From positions 186,001 through 250,000 of the forward strand of contig JAWLHU010000003.1 in NCBI GenBank assembly GCA_041690255.1: a stretch of 64,000 bases of DNA, in the 5' to 3' direction. A model generated the notes under the pieces. It searched no databases. It was not told where the DNA came from and was given only the letters and a program-made list of their open reading frames with translations. Of the stretch, positions 34,316-42,561 are shown in pieces. Origin of the DNA: JAWLHU01 sp041690255 (GTDB lineage Bacteria; Bacillota; Sulfobacillia; Symbiobacteriales; Symbiobacteriaceae). Within the stretch, counting starts at the first letter, position 1. Each line of letters starts with the position of its first letter. The position numbers were made by a program, and so were the translations under genes.

Positions 34316-36793
34316 ATGCTCCCGGCAGAGGTCGCAGATCTATCCTCCCTGCATTGCGAGGTGGTCGCTCTGTCCTGCCAACTGCTGAGGACCAAACTCT
34401 TTCCACCCATTGCGCGGCCCAATCTGGTACAACGGCGCCGCCTGACTGACCGGCTGACGGCTGGTCTGCAGCGCCCCCTCACCCTGATCTCCGCGCCAGC
34501 CGGCTTCGGCAAGACCGCCCTGATCAGCGAGTGGCGCTCCACGCCCGAGGGGCGGACCCGGCCCCTCGCCTGGCTCTCGCTGGACCATGGCGACAACGAT
34601 CCGCAACTCTTCTGGGCCTACCTGCTTGCCGCCCTGCAGACCCTGCCGGGCCTGGACGGGCTGCCCGACGAGTTGGAGAGCGGTGCCCCGCCTGACCGGC
34701 TCCTGGCGCCGCTGCTCAATGGCCTGGCGGCTGCGGAATCCCCGGCCCTTCTCGTCCTGGATGACTTGCACCTGATCAGCGCGCCGGCGATCCAGGGGGC
34801 CATCGGCTTTCTGGTCGAACATCTGCCACCCTCGCTGCGTCTCCTGGTGCTCACCCGGTCGGACCCGGCCTTGCCCATGGCCCGGCTGCGGGCCCACGGG
34901 CTCCTGTCCGAACTGCGGGCCGACGATCTGCGCTTCACATCGACCGAGGTGGCGGAGTTCCTCTCCGGGGTGGCGGGGCTTCTCCTGTCACCCACCGACA
35001 TGGCGAGAATCGAGCAGCGGACGGAGGGATGGATCGCCGCCCTGCAGATGATCGCCATCTCCCTGGATGGCCACCCTGACCCCCGTGGCTTCATCGACAC
35101 CTTCTCCGGCGAGAACCGGTTTGTCGCCGACTACCTGACCGAAGAGGTCCTGGCCCGACAGCCGGAGCGCCTGCGCCGCTTCCTGCTGGAGAGCTCGATC
35201 CTGGAGCGGTTCAGCGCCACGCTCTGCGCCGCGGTCACGCTGCGCCCGGAGAGCCGGGAGCTGATCGACCAGATGGATCGGAAGGGGCTCTTTGTGGTCC
35301 CCCTCGACTCCTCCCGTCAGTGGTTCCGCTTTCACCATCTCTTCGGTGACCTGCTGCGCTCCTTCCTGGAGCAGACCGAGCCCGATCACGCCCGGCTCCT
35401 GCACGGCCGGGCGGCCACCTGGCTCGCCGGGAACGGCCAGCCCATGGCGGCGGCCCGCCACGCCCTGGCAGCCCGGGAGTACGATCAGGTCATGGCGATC
35501 ATCGAACAGCATGCCGGCGGTTGGTGGGCAATGGCCTCCCCCGGCTTCGCCCAGCTCCTCGCACAGATCCCGCCGAGCCTGATCCGCCGCTCCGCCCTGA
35601 TCTGCACCTACCAGGCCTGGGCAACCTGCATGCTCGGGCAGGTGACCGAGGCCCGCGACCTGGTCGATGCCGCCGAGCGCCTGGCGCCGCTGCCGGCTGG
35701 CATCCCACAGATGCTGGCGTTGATGCGGGCCTACCTGGCCGAGCTCTCCGGGGAGCCCTACACCCTGACCGATGCGGTCGTGCGAGCGCCGTTGTCGATC
35801 CCCGAGAAGGGGGGCGCCAACTTCCGCGGCACGGCAGACCTGACCCTGGCCTTCCTGCTTTACATGAACGGTCGGTTCGACCTGGCGGCCAGCATATGGA
35901 CCCGGGCGGCCGAGCGGGAGGTGGCGATGGGCACCACGTATACCATCCCGGTCGCCATCCCCCTGTTGGCCCGGATGCGGCTGATCGAGGGGCGGGTGGA
36001 TGAGGCGGTCAGCCTCTGCCGCCGGTATATCACCCTGATTGCGGAGCGGGAGGAGGCGCAATTCTTCGTCTGGGGGAACCTCCGCGCCGTGCTGGCCGAT
36101 GCTCTCCGGCTACAGGGCGACCTGGATGGGGCCGAGGCGGAGGCGCGGGAGGCCCTGCGGGTGAACCGGGCCTACCCGATCCACCACGCCATCGTCATGC
36201 CGATCCATGCCCTGGCCGGGGTGCTGCTGGAGCGGGGCGCCGCCCTGGAGGCACTGGCCGCGCTCGATGAAGCGGCGGTCACAACCCGTGGCCGGACCCT
36301 GGCGCCCGATCTGGTGAGCGAGCAGACCGCCCTGCGGGTGCAGGCCTGGCTGGCCGCCGGCATGGTGGATGAGGCGGCGGCCTGGGCCCGGGTCAGCGGG
36401 CTGGATGCGGGCGGCCCGATCGCCCTCCGGCAGGAACTGCTGCAGATCGCTCTTGCCCGGGTGCTCCTCGCCACGGGGCGTCAGGCCGAGGGGAGCACCC
36501 TGCTCCTGCGGCTGGAGCGGACGGCACTGGCGGGCGGCAGACTGGGCCGGTTGGCGGAGATTCGCCGGCTGATGAGCCAGGGGCAGCCGCGTGGCACCAT
36601 CCACCTGAGTGAACGGGAGTTGGAGATCCTGGGTCTGATCGCCGAGGGGCGCTCGAATCAGGAGATTGCCAGGGCGCTGGTGGTGGCGGTGGGGACGGTG
36701 AAGATCCACATCCACAACCTCTTTCAGAAGCTGGAGGTCCAGAGCCGGACCCAGGCGGTGGCCCGGGGCCGGGCGCTCCGCCTGATCCCGTAG
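34316..36793 (+). CDS. MalT-like LuxR-family regulator (LAL type)
   Basis: About 810-825 residues. The N-terminus reads LLRTKLFPP, the typical MalT-type opening. A Walker A SAPAGFGKTAL near 55-65 and LLVLDDLH (Walker B) mark the STAND ATPase domain. A helical TPR-like sensor region spans about 370-750, and the LuxR helix-turn-helix ends the protein (LSERELEILGLIAEGRSNQEIA). It is an ATP- and effector-dependent activator. The start is uncertain: ATG 34316 or GTG 34361, neither with a strong ribosome-binding site. The flavodoxin-like gene downstream is a possible target. Confidence 0.92.
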   Translation: MLPAEVADLSSLHCEVVALSCQLLRTKLFPPIARPNLVQRRRLTDRLTAGLQRPLTLISAPAGFGKTALISEWRSTPEGRTRPLAWLSLDHGDNDPQLFWAYLLAALQTLPGLDGLPDELESGAPPDRLLAPLLNGLAAAESPALLVLDDLHLISAPAIQGAIGFLVEHLPPSLRLLVLTRSDPALPMARLRAHGLLSELRADDLRFTSTEVAEFLSGVAGLLLSPTDMARIEQRTEGWIAALQMIAISLDGHPDPRGFIDTFSGENRFVADYLTEEVLARQPERLRRFLLESSILERFSATLCAAVTLRPESRELIDQMDRKGLFVVPLDSSRQWFRFHHLFGDLLRSFLEQTEPDHARLLHGRAATWLAGNGQPMAAARHALAAREYDQVMAIIEQHAGGWWAMASPGFAQLLAQIPPSLIRRSALICTYQAWATCMLGQVTEARDLVDAAERLAPLPAGIPQMLALMRAYLAELSGEPYTLTDAVVRAPLSIPEKGGANFRGTADLTLAFLLYMNGRFDLAASIWTRAAEREVAMGTTYTIPVAIPLLARMRLIEGRVDEAVSLCRRYITLIAEREEAQFFVWGNLRAVLADALRLQGDLDGAEAEAREALRVNRAYPIHHAIVMPIHALAGVLLERGAALEALAALDEAAVTTRGRTLAPDLVSEQTALRVQAWLAAGMVDEAAAWARVSGLDAGGPIALRQELLQIALARVLLATGRQAEGSTLLLRLERTALAGGRLGRLAEIRRLMSQGQPRGTIHLSERELEILGLIAEGRSNQEIARALVVAVGTVKIHIHNLFQKLEVQSRTQAVARGRALRLIP

Positions 36794-36881
36794 GCGCGCA
36801 AAATCTATCTTTGGATATATGGTCAGCCTCCCCCGGTTTAGCCCCAGAATGGGGTCAGAAACGGAAGGGAGGCTGATTCTT

Positions 36882-37439
36882 ATGATGGCAGATGCAATGT
36901 TGGATCCGGGCAGGCCGGTCCTGGTCACCTACGCCACCGGCAGCGGTTCGACGACCGGTGTGGCGGAGGCGGTCGGGCGGGCCCTGACCCAGGCCGGCGC
37001 AGCGGTGCAGGTGCGACCGGTGCCGGCGGTCCGGGACCTCTCCCTCTACCGGGCGGTCGTGGTGGGCGGTGCCGTTCAGCGGGGGCAGTGGCTGCCGGAG
37101 GCGATGCAGTTTGTGCGGAAGCATCAGGCGGCCCTCAGCCGGATGCCCTTCGCCGCCTTCCTGGTCTGCATCACCCTGGCGATGCCGGGGGCTGAGCGGT
37201 ACCGCCCGATGGTGGCGGGCTATCTCGAGCCGGTGCGCCAACTGGTGCGGCCGGTGAGCGAGGGGCTCTTCGCCGGGGTGCTGGATCTCGGCAAGGTGCC
37301 ATCGGCCGCGGACCGGTTGAAGTTCCGGCTGAGTGTCGCCCTGGGCGTCTGGAAGGAGGGGGATCACCGGGATTGGGGCGCCATCCACCGATGGGGGACC
37401 TCCCTGGAGCCCCTTCTGGCGCAGGACAATGCGGGTTGA
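36882..37439 (+). CDS. Flavodoxin-domain protein (HemG-like)
   Basis: 185 residues. VLVTYATGSGSTTGVAEAV is the flavodoxin FMN phosphate-binding loop pattern, and VVVGGAVQRGQW supplies the second FMN loop. The whole resembles menaquinone-dependent protoporphyrinogen oxidase/flavodoxin-domain proteins. ATG 36882 (or the ATG right after it) follows GGGAGG. The next small gene overlaps its stop by 11 bp, so the two are coupled. Confidence 0.85.
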   Translation: MMADAMLDPGRPVLVTYATGSGSTTGVAEAVGRALTQAGAAVQVRPVPAVRDLSLYRAVVVGGAVQRGQWLPEAMQFVRKHQAALSRMPFAAFLVCITLAMPGAERYRPMVAGYLEPVRQLVRPVSEGLFAGVLDLGKVPSAADRLKFRLSVALGVWKEGDHRDWGAIHRWGTSLEPLLAQDNAG

Positions 37440-37641
37440 GATCCGGGTGGCAGGCCGGCTGCCACGCAACTGGAGGGACTGGTGCGACGGGTTCAGCAGC
37501 ACCGTGCTGGAGTCGGGGGAGACGCTCCTGGTCGGGACGCTCCCTGATCAGCAGGCGCTGGTAGGGCTGCTGAGCGCTCTCTGTCAGATGAACCTGACGC
37601 TGATTTCGGTACGGCGATTGGAATCGAACAGGAGGGATTGA
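37429..37641 (+). CDS. Small soluble protein coupled to the flavodoxin gene
   Basis: 70 residues. ATG 37429 lies inside the end of the flavodoxin-like gene, and the stop overlaps the next gene's start (TGATG), which supports translation in series. No motif was recognised; C-terminal strands and a helix are plausible. A role as partner of the flavodoxin protein is only suggested by the coupling. Confidence 0.7.
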   Translation: MRVEIRVAGRLPRNWRDWCDGFSSTVLESGETLLVGTLPDQQALVGLLSALCQMNLTLISVRRLESNRRD

Positions 37642-38327
37642 TGATGGGGGAAATGGTGCACCCGGTTGAGGCGAACGGGGCCCGGAGCGGGGCGGCGAGT
37701 GGGTACCTGGTCCTGGCTCTGGGGATTGCGGCGGCGGCATTCGAGCGGGGGGCTCCTCCGGCGACGGCTCCGGCGCAGGAGGCCCTTGCATTCGTGCTGC
37801 AGTACCGGAGCGAACTGCTGGCGCAGAGCCTGCTCTTCGTGCTCAGTGCAGGCGTCTATCTCTGGTTTTTCGGGAGCCTGCTCGGCTTCCTGCGGCGGGC
37901 CGAGGGCGGGGATGGCAGACTCGGCATTGTGGGATTCGGGGCCGGGGCGGTCTGGGCCGGGCTCCAGATGGTCTTCCAGGGCGTCCAGGTCGCGGTGGCC
38001 ATGGGGGCCAGCGGGGAGCTGGAGCCCGCGCTGGTCGGGCTGCTCCTCGACCTGGCTTACGCCCTGTCTGTCATCGCTTACGTCCCGATGGCCCTGATGC
38101 TGGCCATCGTCGCGGTGGTCTCGCACCGGACCCGGGCGCTGCCGGCGTGGCTGGTCTGGCTCTCGGCGGGCACCGCCGCCGCTGACCTGCTCATGTCGCT
38201 GGGGATTGCCGTGGAGAGCGGGATCCTGGTGCCCGGGGGTCCGTTGACCTACGCGGTCTACGCCCTGACGGTGGTCTGGCTTGCGGCGGCGACGACGGCG
38301 CTGGTCCGGCGGAGCGGGCGGGCATGA
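37641..38327 (+). CDS. Polytopic membrane protein, unknown function
   Basis: 228 residues with about six membrane helices; resemblance to DUF4386-type proteins is weak. ATG 37641 overlaps the previous stop, with AGGAGGG upstream. Two ATG codons in a row allow either start. It is the last gene of the flavodoxin / 70-aa / membrane protein set. Function unknown. Confidence 0.75.
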   Translation: MMGEMVHPVEANGARSGAASGYLVLALGIAAAAFERGAPPATAPAQEALAFVLQYRSELLAQSLLFVLSAGVYLWFFGSLLGFLRRAEGGDGRLGIVGFGAGAVWAGLQMVFQGVQVAVAMGASGELEPALVGLLLDLAYALSVIAYVPMALMLAIVAVVSHRTRALPAWLVWLSAGTAAADLLMSLGIAVESGILVPGGPLTYAVYALTVVWLAAATTALVRRSGRA

Positions 38328-38353
38328 GGCTCGGGTAGGGGCGCGGGTTGACC

Positions 38354-38650
38354 TCACGCCCCGAAGCGCTGGCGGTTGCGCTCCTCCTTCTCGCTCAAGG
38401 CCACGGCCACGTCAATCCCCGCCTCGTTCGCGGCCGCCAGCACGTAGAAGAGGCAGTCGGCCAACTCCTCGCGCAGGTTGGCCGAATCCTCCCGCCGCAG
38501 GGCACGGACCACCTCCCCTACCTCCTCGACGAGGTGAAGGACCATCTCGCTCAGCGGCGAGAGGGGCCGGCCATGGCTCCTGGCCACACGAACCTCCTGC
38601 ACATACTGCTGCAACTGGGGCAACGAGAGCTCCGGCTTCAGTTCCCTCAT
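38354..38650 (-). CDS. MazG-like nucleotide pyrophosphohydrolase
   Basis: 98 residues with the MazG-like metal-binding pattern EEVGEVVRAL followed by REELADCLFYVL (ExxE ... ExxD). It probably hydrolyses non-canonical or excess NTPs. ATG 38650 is chosen because GGGAGGA lies 8 nt upstream. It follows an MFS transporter remnant on the same strand by 14 bp. Confidence 0.88.
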   Translation of the reverse strand: MRELKPELSLPQLQQYVQEVRVARSHGRPLSPLSEMVLHLVEEVGEVVRALRREDSANLREELADCLFYVLAAANEAGIDVAVALSEKEERNRQRFGA

Positions 38651-38664
38651 GCTACCATCCTCCC

Positions 38665-38994
38665 TCACGCCCCGGTCGCCACAGCGCCGAGGCGGTCCAT
38701 ATACTCCTTGTCGTCGAGTCGCATCAACCCGGGGTTGAAGAGCTGCAGCAAGCAGACCAGGGCGCCGGCAATCGGGGTGGCCGCGATCGCGGCAAGGCCG
38801 CTGACCATGCCGAGGGCGGCCAGCGACCAGGCGAGCTCGCTCTTCTGCTCGGGCAGGGGGTAGACCACCTGAACCAGCCAGATGTTCACGGCGAAGAGGG
38901 TGAGCGCTGTCCCGAAGACCGAGACGGCCTGAGAGGCCCAGAGGATGAGAAAGGTGCGAAACCCATTCGGTGGGGCGTCATAGGTCACGGTCAT
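38665..38994 (-). pseudogene. MFS transporter remnant with internal deletion
   Basis: The 109-residue frame begins like a full MFS permease (FRTFLILWASQAVSVFGTALT, first helices). After about residue 78 it jumps directly to a typical MFS C-terminus (LLQLFNPGLMRLDDKEYMDRLG). Most of the 12-helix body (about 300 residues) is missing while the frame stays open. It cannot be a working transporter. A good start and upstream AGGGGAG-like site remain. In-frame internal deletion is the simplest reading. Confidence 0.8.
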
Positions 38995-39106
38995 GCTCCC
39001 CTTATGTCGAGTCTGCCCCTATCTTTTCGCCTGCCGGTCGAACTTCCCTGCCAGTCTATTGCCTCTGTCTAACGACGAAGACCGCTTTATGAAGGAGGCT
39101 GAGTAC

Positions 39107-39421
39107 ATGGGGGTCCTCGCTGCTATTGTCTTGATTCTGCAGGCATTGGTACACCTGGCGGCAACGATCGCAGGGGTGATCCTGCTGCGCCGGCTCGCTG
39201 ACCCGGGGGTGAAGTTCCTGCTGGCCTGGGGGGGATTCGGGCTGATCATGGATCTACATAACCTCTTCTTCCAACTTCTCTATTCCAGTGGTCAGGCTCT
39301 GCCGTCCTGGGTGAACCTGCTCTCCGGAATTGAGGTTCTGCTCGGCCAGTTCCTGACCTACAGCATCGTCCTCTACGCCATCTGGCGCTTCTGGCGGGCG
39401 GCGCAGCGACCGGGCGCCTAG
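39107..39421 (+). CDS. Small three-helix membrane protein
   Basis: 104 residues with about three membrane helices and no known motif. ATG 39107 is chosen because AAGGAGG lies 9 nt upstream; the ATG at 39089 overlaps that site. Function unknown. Confidence 0.65.
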   Translation: MGVLAAIVLILQALVHLAATIAGVILLRRLADPGVKFLLAWGGFGLIMDLHNLFFQLLYSSGQALPSWVNLLSGIEVLLGQFLTYSIVLYAIWRFWRAAQRPGA

Positions 39422-39452
39422 GGCGAGGTCCCCTACCTCGGCACAACGCAGA

Positions 39453-39803
39453 AGAGGCCGGAGGAGACCATGATGCCCTGAATGCCGCCATAGAGCGGGA
39501 TCTGCAGGGCGATGCCGCCGGCGCCCTTGATCGCCTCGTTGATCGCCTTGACGTAGTTGACCGGGGTCTTGTGGAGGATGACGCCGGCGATCAGGAAGAT
39601 GCCGATCACGACGTTCAGGTTCAGGTCGAAGCCCTTGTCCATGAAGTGCTTGACCAGCCAGATCACGCCCATGAGGGCGAAGACGTAGTTGATTTCTCCA
39701 GTGCGGTGGCCGGAGTCTTCTCCGCGACAACGAGGGCCTCTTCCGTGTTGCTCTCACGCACCAGCTCCGGATCGATAATGATTAGCTCGTCGTCCTTCTT
39801 GCA
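39453..39803 (-). pseudogene. Truncated second copy of part of atoE
   Basis: This ~350-bp stretch is a close copy of the middle of atoE (the matching part lies at about 42917-43270). In one frame it reads from INYVFALMGVIWLVKHFMDK to GGIQGIMVSSGL. Upstream, DDELIIIDPELVRES and EKTPATALE follow in a shifted frame because about 10 bp (coding NSVI) are missing. Both flanks are unrelated to atoE, so it is a broken fragment and not expressed as protein. Mismatches relative to the intact copy are scattered, so the duplication is not very recent. Confidence 0.9.
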
Positions 39804-39808
39804 CCGTC

Positions 39809-40843
39809 CTACTGCTTTCCCTGCTCAAGGGGCTCAGAAAGCGTCCACAACCTGGAGGGACCGTCTATGCCCTTCCCTGTGACCGCAACCAGTTGATCCC
39901 GGTACCATGCCAAGTCCTTGACGATAGGATCGCCGCCCGGCACTGGCAACTGCGCCACCTCCGTCCCGTCAAAGCGGTTCACGCGAATGAGGTTGGAGCC
40001 CTCCTCCGCAATCGCCACGCTGGAACCATCTGGTGACTGGACAAATGCACATACCTTACACAGTTCGCGACGCTCGCCGCCATCGGCGGAGATGAACCAG
40101 AGATGGGCAAGATGGATCCCCGAGCCATCAGAGAAGGGATCACCCCAGATCAGGAAGTCTCCGGTTCCGGTCCACTGGATATGCCTCAACTCAAACTCCT
40201 GAAATCCCTTCAGCGGGATCTCTTTCTGCAGTTGTCCGCTCAGATCATATACCCTGATCGCCTCTGGCTGTTTCAAGATAGCTACCTGCATCCCATCATC
40301 GCTGAGGCTGGTGTATGTCCCCCACTTAGCCAAAGTCCCAACCTTCGTGGTCGTGCCGTCAGCAGCAACAGCAAACTGGCCTTCTTGGGAGGACAGGTAG
40401 AAATTCGCACCGCTCCGATTCGTCAAGTAGTAATGAAACCCCGGCACCTCCTTGAGATCCACCATCGACTTGCCGACAAAGAGCCGATTGGGATTCGGAT
40501 CATAGCTGTCCCACAGCCGGGCGAGGATCAGTTCTCGTTCATAATCAGCCGCGAAGACCACATAGAGTTCGTTCTCATAGGCCGGTTGCCCGACGATCAC
40601 ACCCACTCCATGTGGGAAACTGAGGGCGAACTGCCCGAGTCCGGTTCGCTGGATAGACGCGTCAGTTCTGGAGCTGAACTGAGACACTTCGACCCAGGAG
40701 GTCGTCGTGACCCCAGACTTTTCTGCGGGCTCTGTCATAACTTCTTGGGGGGATATGGTCGCGTTGCCCTCGGGCGTGCATCCACCAAGGGACACAGTCA
40801 GTGCTATTAATGCAACAACAAAGGTAAGGTATCCCCTGCTCAC
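39809..40843 (-). CDS. Lipoprotein with propeller-like C-terminal domain
   Basis: 344 residues. The lipoprotein signal ends SLGGC, followed by repeated beta-strand units with S/D-rich turns (GTYTSLSDDGMQVAIL, FVQSPDGSSVAIAEEG) resembling TolB/WD-like propeller blades. The GTG start follows GGGAAG. Its composition looks less GC-rich than the surroundings, which fits acquired DNA. It is 14 bp downstream of the YkuD-like gene and probably shares its transcript. Function unknown; a surface binding protein is plausible. Confidence 0.75.
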   Translation of the reverse strand: MSRGYLTFVVALIALTVSLGGCTPEGNATISPQEVMTEPAEKSGVTTTSWVEVSQFSSRTDASIQRTGLGQFALSFPHGVGVIVGQPAYENELYVVFAADYERELILARLWDSYDPNPNRLFVGKSMVDLKEVPGFHYYLTNRSGANFYLSSQEGQFAVAADGTTTKVGTLAKWGTYTSLSDDGMQVAILKQPEAIRVYDLSGQLQKEIPLKGFQEFELRHIQWTGTGDFLIWGDPFSDGSGIHLAHLWFISADGGERRELCKVCAFVQSPDGSSVAIAEEGSNLIRVNRFDGTEVAQLPVPGGDPIVKDLAWYRDQLVAVTGKGIDGPSRLWTLSEPLEQGKQ

Positions 40844-40857
40844 GAGCTTCCCCCTTG

Positions 40858-41448
40858 CTAATTGGACAGAGCCTTGCCCTTGAATGGTGCGATTCCCGTT
40901 TCATAATCCACTTCTAGGATGATAATCTTTGCTGTCTCCTCCTGGATCTGCTCATCGGTGATGTTTTTATGGAGCCATTTTGCGTCGGCGTCGCTCACGC
41001 GAATGCATCCCCACGTTGGGTCGAAAGTACCCATGTCTACTCCCGATGAAGAATGGCCTCCATGAATCTCAATGCCTGTGTAATGGTTTTCGTCCTCTTC
41101 ATTGCCGCAGTGGTGGAAGTCGTCTACAGTCAATGCGGCGGTGCAGACGAAGGGCAGTGCGGGGACCACCGGGTCCGCCTCCAGCCCAAGTTGACCATCC
41201 GGTTTACTCGAGCCAGCGATCAATCGCACTCGTTCAAAGGCAGACTCTGGATCCCCAACATCACCGAACAGCCCAAGGCCGATACTCTCGGCATACACAA
41301 GAAGCATCTTCAAGTCCTGTTTGGGAAGATCCTGTCGCGTCCCTTCCAACACGACTAAGACTCCGTTCTCGTACGCCGCCACCAGGGACATCGCCATCCA
41401 CAACCCCACAATCAGAGCGAGCCGCTTCCACCATTACTTCGAGTCCAT
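40858..41448 (-). pseudogene. L,D-transpeptidase (YkuD)-like gene with early stop codon
   Basis: The C-terminal half has IEIHGG (His), then WGCIRVS (catalytic Cys, Arg), the YkuD catalytic pattern. Read from the natural ATG at 41448, which follows GGGGAG, the frame is MDSK then TAA (41436-41434), then WWKRLALIVGLWMAMSLVAA, a perfect signal peptide. The stop therefore interrupts codon 5. A shorter product from GTG 41409 (183 residues) would lack most of the signal sequence. Either the gene is inactive, it is translated by stop readthrough or internal initiation, or the base is a sequencing error. An L,D-transpeptidase near an RHS remnant may once have been a cell-wall-acting protein. Confidence 0.7.
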
Positions 41449-41501
41449 TCCGTGATCTCCCCTTTATGTCCAAGCTAAGTCAAAGTCCACTGGTCAACGG
41501 C

Positions 41502-41708
41502 TTACGACACCAGGTTGAACATAACCAGAATTCCCAACACGATACCGGCCAAGCCCACCACGGTGGCGAATATCTGCGCGCCTATGGAGGGCGGTTCATT
41601 TTCACGGCGGTACATGTGGGCGGAACCCCAGAAGGTTCGCTTCCGCAGGGCAAAGATAATGGTACCTACGAGGATCATTCCCAATCCGCCCCATACATGA
41701 CTGGGCAT
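41502..41708 (-). CDS. Small two-helix membrane protein
   Basis: 68 residues with hydrophobic segments at about 7-22 and 46-66, separated by a polar loop containing Tyr/Arg/Glu. AGGAAG overlaps the start region, so initiation is not strong. It lies between the RHS remnant and the YkuD-like gene on the same strand. Function unknown. Confidence 0.6.
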   Translation of the reverse strand: MPSHVWGGLGMILVGTIIFALRKRTFWGSAHMYRRENEPPSIGAQIFATVVGLAGIVLGILVMFNLVS

Positions 41709-41726
41709 CTTCCTAACACACCTTTC

Positions 41727-42130
41727 CTAGCGCAGGCCCCAGCGGATTTGCACCTTGACCCCTGCCAGTACAGCGGCGCCGAGGGCGTTGCCGTGGCGGT
41801 CCTCGGCGCGCAGGAGGCGGCCGGCCCGCGGGTCCTGCCCCTCCCGCCAGGGGGCGTAGTAACCGTCATAGATGCAGGTGCTGCCGTCAGGCCGGGTGAC
41901 GACGTAGCGCTCCTGAGACTCCCGCTCCAGGGTCCAGCCGGGCGCGCGGGATGGGGCGTAGCGGCCTTGGCGGAGCTGTAGGTGCGCTCCAGTGCAAGGG
42001 CCGGGCCCAGGCCGGGCAGGGAGAGGTCGGGCTGGCACAGGGTGAGGCTGCCGCTGGCCAGGGCGGCCCAGTCGGGCAGCTGGTCCGGCCGAGGCCAGGG
42101 ACGAGGTTCGGGAGCAGTGGTTCGCCCTCT
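41727..42130 (-). pseudogene. Frameshifted RHS/YD-repeat protein remnant
   Basis: On the minus strand one frame reads SGSLTLCQPDLSLPGLGPAL and ALERTYSS, the typical core start of bacterial RHS proteins. Near 41940-41965 the homology moves to another frame (GWTLERESQERYVVTRPDGST, DRHGNAL), where it continues the RHS pattern and then stops at 41727. The N-terminal signal and long repeat body are missing. It lies directly behind the c-di-GMP riboswitch and terminator, which probably controlled the intact gene. Confidence 0.75.
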
Positions 42131-42148
42131 GGCAACAGGGCAACAGAA

Positions 42149-42172
42149 AAACCCGAGATGCGCCTCGGGTTT
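42149..42172 (-). terminator. Intrinsic terminator downstream of the riboswitch
   Basis: AAACCCGAG (42149-42157) pairs with CTCGGGTTT (42164-42172) across a 6-nt loop. On the minus strand it is followed by TTTTTCTGTT. It sits just after the aptamer, as expected for a transcription-terminating riboswitch expression platform. Confidence 0.88.
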
Positions 42173-42179
42173 CCACCGT

Positions 42180-42268
42180 GGCACTTCGGCAACCCCGCTG
42201 CCGTAGCTCGTGTGAGCCGTAGGCCGGAGGCTTTGCGTCCCTGGCTTTCGCCAGGTTTGCCATTATCG
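42180..42268 (-). ncRNA. Cyclic di-GMP-I (GEMM) riboswitch
   Basis: Read on the minus strand, GGCAAACC (42261-42254) is followed by a GAAA tetraloop hairpin (TGGCGAAAGCCA) and the hallmark GGGACGCAAAGCC. CGGCCTACGG then leads into a tetraloop-receptor stem, and the closing strand is GGGTTGCC ending at 42188. The order and spacing match the class I c-di-GMP aptamer. An intrinsic terminator follows directly, so it probably controls transcription of the RHS island by c-di-GMP. GEMM switches commonly control surface, adhesion and secreted genes. Confidence 0.92.
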
Positions 42269-42295
42269 GATGCCCTTGAATGCTTTATGTCTCTT

Positions 42296-42325
42296 TGTAT
42301 AGCGTATTGGGGGAAGCGTGTCCAA
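42296..42325 (-). promoter_or_regulatory. Promoter of the riboswitch-controlled RHS island
   Basis: On the minus strand, TTGGAC (42325-42320) and TATACA (42301-42296) are 18 bp apart, about 35 bp upstream of the aptamer. This is a reasonable vegetative promoter. Confidence 0.6.
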
Positions 42326-42515
42326 TGAAACAGTTCGACAAATGACGACAAAGAGCAGGGAATTGTCGCGACAGTGAGGGCGAAAACCGTGTAGATAGGG
42401 GGACATGGAGAGGCGCCTTCTGCACGCAACAGACTTAACACCGGCTCGCCTCGTTACCGCCCGCGTCGGCGGAGGACTTGCGCGGACCGAGGCCCCACCC
42501 CCTGCGCAACAGATA
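42326..42515. other. Intergenic DNA between riboswitch promoter and atoE terminator
   Basis: Part of a 430-bp gene-free stretch. Apart from the 10-bp palindrome TGTCGCGACA near 42364, I see no gene or clear element here. Confidence 0.5.
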
Positions 42516-42544
42516 GAGGCCACGGCTGCCAGAGCCGTGGCCTC
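42516..42544 (-). terminator. Hairpin terminator of the ato operon
   Basis: GAGGCCACGGCT (42516-42527) pairs perfectly with AGCCGTGGCCTC (42533-42544), loop of 5 nt. It lies 17 bp after the atoE stop. There is no long T-tract, so efficiency is uncertain. Confidence 0.7.
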
Positions 42545-42561
42545 ATGCATATGCGCGCTCT

